Part shown: piece by piece, positions 56,922-64,000 of the stretch
How the letters are laid out: each line of letters starts with the position of its first letter
Position numbering within the stretch: position 1 is the first letter of the stretch
Source of the DNA: Oscillospiraceae bacterium
GTDB lineage: Bacteria > Bacillota > Clostridia > Oscillospirales > Ruminococcaceae
NCBI GenBank assembly: GCA_016288755.1
Contig: JAEELE010000028.1
Span: 60,071 to 124,070 of the forward strand
DNA: 64,000 nucleotides
Reading direction: 5' to 3'
Notes under the pieces: generated by a model
The model's database searches: none
What the model was told of the DNA's origin: nothing
Seen by the model: only the letters and a program-made list of their open reading frames with translations
Position numbers and translations under genes: made by a program

Positions 56922-58127
56922 TTATCGCTTTGCGCCCTTTGCGCCTCTGCCCTCGGTGAAGGTCTCGAGCAGGTTCGTGTCGAAGGAGAACACGGTCTCC
57001 TCCTGCTGGCGCTTCCGTTTCAGCGCGAGCGCGATGAGCCTGTCGAGCAGCACCGGATATTCCACGCCGACGGGCTTCCACAGATAGAACGACAGCGACC
57101 CGGGGATCGTGTTGATCTCGTTGAGCCAGAATTCGCCGGTCGACTGATCCATCAGGTAGTCGATGCGCACCACGCCGCTGCACTCCAGTGCCTTGAACGC
57201 TTTGACCGAGGTCTCGCGGATCTTCTCACGGAGCTCGTCGCTGATCTTCGCCGGGACCTCGCGCTGGAGATCCGCCATGCCCTTGCTGCCGCCGCCCGTT
57301 TTGCCGGACTTGCCGCCGCTCATGTATTTGTCCTCGTAGCTGAGAATCTTGTCGGAGTTGACCGGCGATTCGCACTCGGAAGCCTCTGCCTCGTCGCTGT
57401 CGCCGAGCACCGAGCAGTTGATCTCCTTGAGATTCTGCACAGCCGGCTCGATGATCAGACGCGGCGAATAGGTGAATGCCTCGCGGATCGCCTCGCGCAG
57501 CGCGTCGCGGTCGCCCGCCCTCGAGATGCCGACGCTCGAGCCGAGATTGACCGGCTTGACAATGACCGGATAACCGAAATGCGCCTCGGTCTCGTCGAGC
57601 AGGCGGTCCATGTCGAGCTGCTCCCTCGCGGAATATTTCAGGCAGTCGAGCACCGGGATGCCCGCAGCCTTCAGTACCATCTTTGAGAAGTATTTATCCA
57701 TGCACAGTGCCGATGCCATCACATCGCAGCCGCCGTAGGGCAGACCGAGCTGGTTGAGAAAGCCCTCGACCGTGCCGTCCTCGACATTGGTGCCGTGCAC
57801 GACCGGCAGTGCGACGTCGATCACGACCTCATTGCGCTTGCCGAACAGCTTTGCCTCGTCGTCGGCCAGATAGGTCTTTCCGCTGCGGTTGACAAAGGTC
57901 ACACGGCGCGATTCCTTCAACAGCGCCGGGATATTCGTGAACGACTTGATGTCGAACAGCTTTTCGCCGGTGTAGAACTCGCAGCCCTTGGTGATATACA
58001 CCGGATGAATGTCGTATTTTTCCTTGTTGAGCGACTGGATCGCCTGCAGCGCCGAAATGATCGATACCTCATGCTCGACGCTGTTGCCGCCGAACAGCAC
58101 TGCCACACTGATTTTCATTGCAAACAC
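56922..58127 (-). CDS. ddl: D-alanine--D-alanine ligase (VanG/Ddl-type)
   Basis: VLFGGNSVEHEVSIISALQAI, VIVKPVNLGSSVGISRA, EINTIPGSLSFYLW. Confidence 0.93.
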   Translation of the reverse strand: MFAMKISVAVLFGGNSVEHEVSIISALQAIQSLNKEKYDIHPVYITKGCEFYTGEKLFDIKSFTNIPALLKESRRVTFVNRSGKTYLADDEAKLFGKRNEVVIDVALPVVHGTNVEDGTVEGFLNQLGLPYGGCDVMASALCMDKYFSKMVLKAAGIPVLDCLKYSAREQLDMDRLLDETEAHFGYPVIVKPVNLGSSVGISRAGDRDALREAIREAFTYSPRLIIEPAVQNLKEINCSVLGDSDEAEASECESPVNSDKILSYEDKYMSGGKSGKTGGGSKGMADLQREVPAKISDELREKIRETSVKAFKALECSGVVRIDYLMDQSTGEFWLNEINTIPGSLSFYLWKPVGVEYPVLLDRLIALALKRKRQQEETVFSFDTNLLETFTEGRGAKGAKR

Positions 58128-58130
58128 TCC

Positions 58131-59693
58131 TTATAAGTAATTGTCGGGGAGGTCGTTTTCGAGCAGAATGACCTTCCGCCGGTCGGTCTGAATGCCGTAG
58201 GCAAAGGCGATCGCCTCCTCGACCGTGTGTGTCACGGTCACGCGGGACATGTCAAAGCCTGCCTCCGCAATGCCCTTCCGGATCGGCTCTGCCTGCTTTT
58301 CGCCGACGAGCACGATATAGTCGCAGACCTTCGCCGCATGTGCGCCGAATGCGCCGTTGAGCGCATCCTGCTGCTCGCCGAGCTCGACCATGCCGGGCGT
58401 GATCAGGATTTTGCAGTCCGGGAACATCGCCAGTGCATCGAGCGCCGCACTTGAGCCGCTCGGGTTCGAGTTGTAGGCGTCGTCGATGATCGTGACCGCG
58501 CCGTTTCGCTTGAGCTCGAGGCGGTGCGGGGGCGCCGTCAGCTTGCGCAGCTGCATGCGCACCTCCTGCTCGGTGACGCCGAGGTGCAGCGCCATGCCGA
58601 TCGCACCGGCAAGGTTGACCGCGTTGTGTGCGCCGATCAGCGTTGTTTCGAGCCCGGCGATCACCTTGCCGTCCGGAGTGTGCAGATCAAAGCGCGTGCC
58701 CTCGTGCGAAACGCTCAGGTTATCCGCATAATAGGCACAGTCGGGCTGCATGCCGTAGGGGATATTGTCGCCGTGCTCCGCCGTATGCGCGCGGATATAC
58801 TCGTTGTCCGCGTTGACAAAGCAGACGCCTTTGCCCTTCTGCGCGACCGCGTCGGCGAGGGCAAATTTCGTCTCAATGATCGTTTCGATCGTGCGGAAGG
58901 TCTCCAGATGCTGCGGTCCGATCGAGGTCAGGATGCCGTAATCGGGGTCGGCGATATCGCAGAGCTCCTTGATCTCGCCTGCGCGGCGCGCGCCCATCTC
59001 GCAGATGAAGATCTCATGCGTCGGGCGAAGCTGCTCGCGCACTGTTTTCACGACGCCCATCGGCGTATTGAAGCTGCCGGGAGTCATCAGCACGTTGAAA
59101 TGCGATTTCAGCAGCGTATTGAGGAAATACTTCACGGAGGTCTTGCCGTAGCTGCCGGTGATGCCGATGACCTTCAGGTCGGGGCACTCCCGCAGCATGC
59201 GCTGTGCGTCGCGGATAAAGCCGTTCTGGATGCCCTTTTCGAGCGGCTGGTTGATGAAATTCGCGGCGACCGGCAAAAAGGGCGTCAGCGCGAACACGAA
59301 CGACGGAATGCCGTACCGAAGCGCGAACGGCAGTGTGAAGCTCAGCTGCCAGAGCAGCAGCGTCAGAATTGCGGCGGTCACGGTCATGCGGATGACGCGC
59401 GGCGTGAATTTCAGCGGCTTCTTCGCCTTCTTCGGGGGCTTCACCGCCAGTGCCGCCAGCAGATAGAAGATCATTGCGATGATCAGCACGGGGATGCTGT
59501 GCGCAAAGATCAGAAGGATGCCGAGCACCGGTGCGATCCAGTGCATCAGCAGCTTGCCGGGGTTATCTCTGGTCCACCAGAGCTGCTCGGGCATTTTGTA
59601 GGAGTGGAGCTGGAAGATGTGGACGTATTTCACATAGCCCAGCGCCGTGCAGCAGAGCGCGAGCACTGCCGCAATGATATGACAGATCATCAT
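58131..59693 (-). CDS. murF: MurF-like UDP-N-acetylmuramoyl-tripeptide--D-Ala-D-Ala ligase with N-terminal TM region
   Basis: VIGITGSYGKTSVKYFL, DDAYNSNPSGSSAALDALA; TM helices in first ~150 aa. Confidence 0.85.
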   Translation of the reverse strand: MMICHIIAAVLALCCTALGYVKYVHIFQLHSYKMPEQLWWTRDNPGKLLMHWIAPVLGILLIFAHSIPVLIIAMIFYLLAALAVKPPKKAKKPLKFTPRVIRMTVTAAILTLLLWQLSFTLPFALRYGIPSFVFALTPFLPVAANFINQPLEKGIQNGFIRDAQRMLRECPDLKVIGITGSYGKTSVKYFLNTLLKSHFNVLMTPGSFNTPMGVVKTVREQLRPTHEIFICEMGARRAGEIKELCDIADPDYGILTSIGPQHLETFRTIETIIETKFALADAVAQKGKGVCFVNADNEYIRAHTAEHGDNIPYGMQPDCAYYADNLSVSHEGTRFDLHTPDGKVIAGLETTLIGAHNAVNLAGAIGMALHLGVTEQEVRMQLRKLTAPPHRLELKRNGAVTIIDDAYNSNPSGSSAALDALAMFPDCKILITPGMVELGEQQDALNGAFGAHAAKVCDYIVLVGEKQAEPIRKGIAEAGFDMSRVTVTHTVEEAIAFAYGIQTDRRKVILLENDLPDNYL

Positions 59694-60490
59694 GATTGCG
59701 CTCCGATCTTCAGGAAGGATTGCAGCACGGCACGGTAGACATAGGGCTGATCGAGGAAGGAGAAATGCCCCGCGCCCTCGAGCGTCACAAGCCCGGCATC
59801 GGGGATCTCACGCTCCATGCGCTGGCCGTCGGCAAGCGGCGTCGCGGTGTCCTTGTCGCCCCAGACCAGCAGCGTCGGCGCCTTGATCTGCGGCAGCAGC
59901 GCCGACAGGTCCTCGTTGACCGTTTTGACCAGACACGCGCGCATCACGGGCGACGCTGCGGCGTAGTCCGCCGAGCCGAACTTCTTCTGCAGGGCGCTGA
60001 GCGCGTCGGGATAGAGCTTTTTCACCGGCGGCAGCGTCACGCAGCGCTTGGCGATCTTATAGAACCGCGTGCGGCATTTCGACCTGAACGAGCGCTTCGG
60101 CAGAATGCCCGCGGCGTCGGTCAGCACGATCTTCTCGACCTCGAACTGCGTCAGGTCGCGGTGCTCGGTCGTCATTTTGATGATGACGCGCCCGCCGAAC
60201 GAATGCCCGATCAGGATGACGCGCTTTGCGCCGAAGCTGTTGATGAACCTGATCGCGAACCGCGTGAAGTCGGAGACATCCCACGGCTCGGGCGGCTCCG
60301 TGCTCCCGCCGAAGCCCGGAAAATCAAAGAGCACGGTGCGGTATTTCGCAGAGGTGACTGCCGCGATGCTCTGATAGACCTTCACATTCGCGCCCCACCC
60401 GTGCAACACAAAGACGACGGTCTCCTCGCCCGGAGCCGCCGGCTCATGCACTTCGTAATTGACCGTTAAACCATCGATCTCAACTGTCAA
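59690..60490 (-). CDS. Alpha/beta hydrolase
   Basis: VFVLHGWGANVKVYQSI, ILIGHSFGGRVIIKM, LVWGDKDTATPL, GAGHFSFLDQP. Confidence 0.9.
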   Translation of the reverse strand: MTVEIDGLTVNYEVHEPAAPGEETVVFVLHGWGANVKVYQSIAAVTSAKYRTVLFDFPGFGGSTEPPEPWDVSDFTRFAIRFINSFGAKRVILIGHSFGGRVIIKMTTEHRDLTQFEVEKIVLTDAAGILPKRSFRSKCRTRFYKIAKRCVTLPPVKKLYPDALSALQKKFGSADYAAASPVMRACLVKTVNEDLSALLPQIKAPTLLVWGDKDTATPLADGQRMEREIPDAGLVTLEGAGHFSFLDQPYVYRAVLQSFLKIGAQS

Positions 60491-60609
60491 GCTGATCCCT
60501 CCGATGTGTTAGGGTATCTCCGACTGATTCCCTTACGTTGTTCCGTTGCTGCAGCCCTTATTCTACCACATTTTCCGGAGACTGTCAAGGCAGCCCACAT
60601 GCCCCGCGG

Positions 60610-60643
60610 AAAAACGACGGCATCGGTGCTGCCAATGCCGTCG
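60610..60643 (-). terminator. Terminator of LRR gene/operon
   Basis: CGACGGCAT/ATGCCGTCG stem with minus-strand T-run. Confidence 0.85.
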
Positions 60644-60650
60644 ATGCGTT

Positions 60651-61487
60651 TCAGCGATAGGAGGCGAGGATATCCTCGACCTGCGTGCCGGTTCTGCCGC
60701 CGACATCGTATTCCTCGTGGAAGAGCTGGGTCGGCTCGTTGAACGGCACCATATGTCTGCCGCCCGCATGCTTATACTGCGTGATGCGGAAGGCGATGCG
60801 CGATTCCTCGACCGCATCGAGCACGATCGACATGTCGCCCTCGGTCTGCTCGACACCGATCAGACGCTGCGCCGTCGCAAACTGATAGATCTGCGGCAGC
60901 CCGAACGAGGATTTGTGCATGATCGTCAGCACGGGCTTGCGCTCCTCGGCGATCCGCTCCTGATGCGGCGTGTCCTTGAAGGCGTCGATCGCGATCATTT
61001 CGGGCAGACTGACCATATTCAGCTTCTTGAGGCGTGCACAGCCCGAAAATGCGCCGCTGTGGATCGCGCGCAGGCTCTTGGGCAGACGGACGGTCTCGAG
61101 CGCGGCGCAGTTGTGGAAGGCATTGGCGCCGATGACCGCCACGCCGTTGGGAATGACGATCTCGTGCAGCAGCCCGCAGCCCTCAAAGCAGCCGATGCCC
61201 AGCATGCCGTTTGTGCCGTCCGGATAGCGCATTTCCCCCGGCATCAGCACATTCTCGAGCGCGTCGCAGTCGCGGAAGGCAAATGCGCCGATCTCGCAGA
61301 GATTGTTGGAAAGCGAGGCATTCGTAAGCTGGCGGCACTCGCGGAAGGCGCTCTCGCCGATCACGCGCACCGTGTCCGGCATCGTCAGCTCGACGATCGG
61401 ATGCCCGCGGAATTCACCGCGCTCCACGCGGTCCTTGTAGCGGTACTTTGGCTTTTCCCCTGCGTTTTTCTTGTGAAAGATTCCCAT
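60651..61487 (-). CDS. BspA-type leucine-rich repeat protein
   Basis: Repeats such as VRVIGESAFRECRQLTNASLSNNLCEIGAFAFRDCDALENVLMP. Confidence 0.85.
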   Translation of the reverse strand: MGIFHKKNAGEKPKYRYKDRVERGEFRGHPIVELTMPDTVRVIGESAFRECRQLTNASLSNNLCEIGAFAFRDCDALENVLMPGEMRYPDGTNGMLGIGCFEGCGLLHEIVIPNGVAVIGANAFHNCAALETVRLPKSLRAIHSGAFSGCARLKKLNMVSLPEMIAIDAFKDTPHQERIAEERKPVLTIMHKSSFGLPQIYQFATAQRLIGVEQTEGDMSIVLDAVEESRIAFRITQYKHAGGRHMVPFNEPTQLFHEEYDVGGRTGTQVEDILASYR

Positions 61488-61523
61488 GGTAATCGATCCC
61501 CTTTTCTGTATTTTATTCTCCGC

Positions 61524-62468
61524 TCAGGAGAAGTATTTCACCTTCCGTGTCAGTCGGAGCAGCAGCTCCAGACGCACCTGATCGCGGTGCTCCGGCTTCA
61601 CGAGATAATATATATATGTCTCCAGCACGTCGATGTCCGGGAGCGAACGCCCCTCGAGCTTGAAATTGCGGAAGCCCGCGGGGACATATCTGCCGTAGAG
61701 ATCCTCCGGCGTGATGTGTGTGCGGAAATGCACGGTGTCGTAGAGCGGCTTTTCCATGTACGGGCAGGTAAAGCGCTCGACCTCCAGCTGCGGCGGTCTG
61801 ACGCCGGGCTTTTTCGATCTGCGCTCCCACTCCCAATAGGCGATCTGCGAGCGCGAAATGCTGTCGTAATGCGCGGTTCTGCGCGGACAGTCCGGGTCGC
61901 AGCAGGCATCGGCGAGCAGCTCGCATTTGCCCGGGTCGCCGATCTGCGAGAGCAGCTCCCAGTTGTTGTTGTGCCGGTAGTCAAGCACGACCAGCGAATA
62001 GTCCTTTTCGAGCTCGGCATGCAGCTGCTCGGGGTCGGTGATCGCCTTGCAGGTCGACGAGACCAGCGGGAAGCGCGGGTATTTCTCACGCAGATAGGCT
62101 TCGAGCACCGGCGATGCGACGATGACCTCATTGAGCCCGTTGTCAGCGAGCTGCATCAGCCGGTTGCAGAAGCGGTCGGAGAGATGCGCCTCGGTGAGCT
62201 GCGTATTCGTGAAGGTGTAGCGGCAGGGCACGCCCTGCGAATTGAACTGCTTTAAGACCTCACGGATGACGCGCTCGTCGCAGGTGCCCTGAAAGAAGCG
62301 CCCGCCGTTCCACACTGCCGTCGGAAAGACGCCGTAGACCGAGCCGACTGTGACATTGTCGCGGTAGGCATCGGGGTTTTTGCGCATGTGCTGCAGAAGG
62401 AGCATGTTCAGCGAGAAATGCTTGAGGAAATCCGGGATATGAAACCGGATCTTGTCATCCGTGTTCAT
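61524..62468 (-). CDS. Uncharacterised protein; paralogue of ORF 37445
   Basis: 314 aa; aligns by eye along most of its length with 37445..38377. Confidence 0.75.
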   Translation of the reverse strand: MNTDDKIRFHIPDFLKHFSLNMLLLQHMRKNPDAYRDNVTVGSVYGVFPTAVWNGGRFFQGTCDERVIREVLKQFNSQGVPCRYTFTNTQLTEAHLSDRFCNRLMQLADNGLNEVIVASPVLEAYLREKYPRFPLVSSTCKAITDPEQLHAELEKDYSLVVLDYRHNNNWELLSQIGDPGKCELLADACCDPDCPRRTAHYDSISRSQIAYWEWERRSKKPGVRPPQLEVERFTCPYMEKPLYDTVHFRTHITPEDLYGRYVPAGFRNFKLEGRSLPDIDVLETYIYYLVKPEHRDQVRLELLLRLTRKVKYFS

Positions 62469-63040
62469 CCGAGATGATAGGTGTAGACGATCGAGGAGAC
62501 CGCGTCGCCCTCAAGGAAGAACTGCAGGTCGATGCCCTCGGTCGAATACTGCAGGAAGGCGCCGGATTCCTTGCCCGGCTCGCCGAGCTTTGCCTTGACC
62601 GCATCCGCGGTATCTCCGACCTTCAAGCCCTCCGCGGTCGCGACGGTCGCATCCTTCAGCGTGACTGCATAGACACGGTTGGTGCTGCCGTCCGGGTAGG
62701 TCTCGACCGTAAAGCCCGGATACTCATAGGTGTAGCTCGTGCCGCTGAATGCGCAGGACTGCGCATCGAACTGCGAAGCGGGCGTGCCGAGCGCCGCAAC
62801 GATCGGGTCCGATTCGTCATTGATCTTGATTTCAGTGCCGTTGAAGGAAAAGCTGAAGGTCGGTGCAGCTGTACCGGTATTGACGCTGTCTGCGCCCGTC
62901 GTTGTCTCCGCTGCCTGCTGCGACTGCTGCGTCCCAGCGGACTTGGAGGTCTCTGCGTTCGAGATCGCCTCGCCGCAGGCGGAAAGTGCTGTGAGCATCA
63001 GCACACATGCGGCAGATGCCGCGATTTTTTTCAGGTTCAT
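62465..63040 (-). CDS. Putative lipoprotein
   Basis: MNLKKIAASAACVLMLTALSACGEA lipobox; overlaps ORF 61524 start by 4 nt. Confidence 0.75.
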   Translation of the reverse strand: MNLKKIAASAACVLMLTALSACGEAISNAETSKSAGTQQSQQAAETTTGADSVNTGTAAPTFSFSFNGTEIKINDESDPIVAALGTPASQFDAQSCAFSGTSYTYEYPGFTVETYPDGSTNRVYAVTLKDATVATAEGLKVGDTADAVKAKLGEPGKESGAFLQYSTEGIDLQFFLEGDAVSSIVYTYHLG

Positions 63041-63066
63041 CGGGATCATCCTTTCATCATTGCGGC

Positions 63067-64000
63067 TCACTTCGCCGCGGTCACATCGGTCGTGGCGGGC
63101 GATTCGGGCTCGCCCTTCACATTGCCGTACTGTTCGAGATTTGCGATCTGCCGGTCATATTCTGCATGGTAGCGGCGGCAGATCTCGCCCCACTCGTCGA
63201 GCATTGCGGGCTCGTTGGAGCGGTTCATCAGACCGTAGTTTTCGGTGAGATATTCCCCGAGCCAGTGCGAGAGCTTCTCCGCGCCGTAGACATTCATGTG
63301 CAGACCGGCGTCGTAGGTGTCGTGGTAGAAATCGACGCCGCTGTCGGACAGGATCGGCTCCGCGAGGAAATTCAGGTAGGGCAGATTGTTCTTCTCCGCA
63401 TAATCGGTGATCTGCTGATTCCACTCGTCGTACCAGTAGGGGTAAAGCGACGGCGCCTTGATCAGAATGAGCTGCGAGCCGCTCTCCTTGCAGAGATCGC
63501 GCATCTTGTCAAGGTATTCCCAGCAGGTATCGGAGAAGGAATAGTCGGTCAGCGGGCGCCCGGTCGGGACATTCTCCGCCGCCTTGACATCCGCGCGGAG
63601 GTAGTAGCCGCCGAAGAAATTGGGCTCCGCGCCGAAATAATAGCGGAAATCGTCCGCGCTGATCTCGCTCCAGCGGGAGTGATAGCGCAGAATCGGGAAC
63701 ACATAGGAGAGAAAGCTCTCCTCCTCGGTCATGGATGCTTTGATGTTGTTGACCTTTGAGGCAGACCACTTCATGCCCTCGATCGACATGCGGTTGTAGG
63801 CTTCGTTCTGCGGCGTGCCGTATTTCATCGACAGCACATTGAAGATGACGACCTTCGGCGTCTCATAGCGCAGGGCGTCCTCGAGCAGATAATAGGACTG
63901 CCAGATCAGCTGCTGCGCCGAGCCGCGGATATAGCTCGGAATGCCGTATTCCTCCCACAGTGCGACCGGAGAGAAATTCTCATAGCATTCGCAGTCGCCG
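63067..64000 (-). CDS. SGNH/GDSL-like hydrolase family protein (AlgX/DHHW-like), truncated by right edge
   Basis: No stop between 63837 and 64000 in this frame; DSGVDFYHDTYDAGLHMNVYGAEKLSHWLGEYL catalytic DxxH-like motif. Confidence 0.7.
   Translation of the reverse strand, partial: GDCECYENFSPVALWEEYGIPSYIRGSAQQLIWQSYYLLEDALRYETPKVVIFNVLSMKYGTPQNEAYNRMSIEGMKWSASKVNNIKASMTEEESFLSYVFPILRYHSRWSEISADDFRYYFGAEPNFFGGYYLRADVKAAENVPTGRPLTDYSFSDTCWEYLDKMRDLCKESGSQLILIKAPSLYPYWYDEWNQQITDYAEKNNLPYLNFLAEPILSDSGVDFYHDTYDAGLHMNVYGAEKLSHWLGEYLTENYGLMNRSNEPAMLDEWGEICRRYHAEYDRQIANLEQYGNVKGEPESPATTDVTAAK

Noticed and set aside
57263-57317. Gly/Ser/Lys-rich insert in Ddl (SGGKSGKTGGGSKGM)
   Set aside because: Sits in a loop between conserved segments where Ddl length varies; not enough evidence for novelty.
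1-64000. Prophage, ICE, IS elements or defence systems
   Set aside because: No integrase, transposase, portal/terminase, RM, toxin-antitoxin or Cas proteins identifiable in any translated frame.

Overview
The 64 kb window is a gene-dense, GC-rich bacterial chromosome segment. Two C11/dockerin-type secreted proteins, an L-box leader and a V-type ATPase operon suggest an anaerobic Ruminococcus/Oscillospiraceae-like Bacillota (taxonomy is inference). I found no phage, transposase, CRISPR array or recognisable defence island. Main blocks: (i) YitT, TrmO, a DtxR-type regulator, MreC/MreD, an RNA 2'-phosphotransferase (KptA), DnaD/DnaC-like helicase loading proteins, a nucleoside-type kinase and a SLOG/DUF1273 protein; (ii) IreB, NfeD and SPFH, a clostripain-like protease, IspF and IspD; (iii) an arginine biosynthesis cluster argG-H-C-J-B-D-F interleaved with five uncharacterised small or membrane ORFs; (iv) a dockerin-CAP secreted protein, Hpt, a transglutaminase-like protein and a large zinc-ribbon membrane protein; (v) a nine-gene V-type ATPase operon followed by a DUF4434-like/dockerin protein and a GGDEF(degenerate)-EAL protein; (vi) tRNA-Pro(TGG); (vii) a lysine-riboswitch-controlled asd-orf-orf-dapA-dapB-MBL operon; (viii) a ferredoxin-thioredoxin-reductase-like protein plus thioredoxin pair; (ix) Ddl, MurF and an alpha/beta hydrolase; (x) an SGNH/lipoprotein/unknown/LRR operon running off the right edge. 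The least explained signals are a two-member family of unknown Cys-containing proteins (37445 and 61524), the unknown ORFs embedded in the Arg and Lys operons, dispersed intergenic repeats, and a nearly symmetric divergent promoter pair around one of those repeats. All family assignments are from reading the translated sequence; no database search was run.
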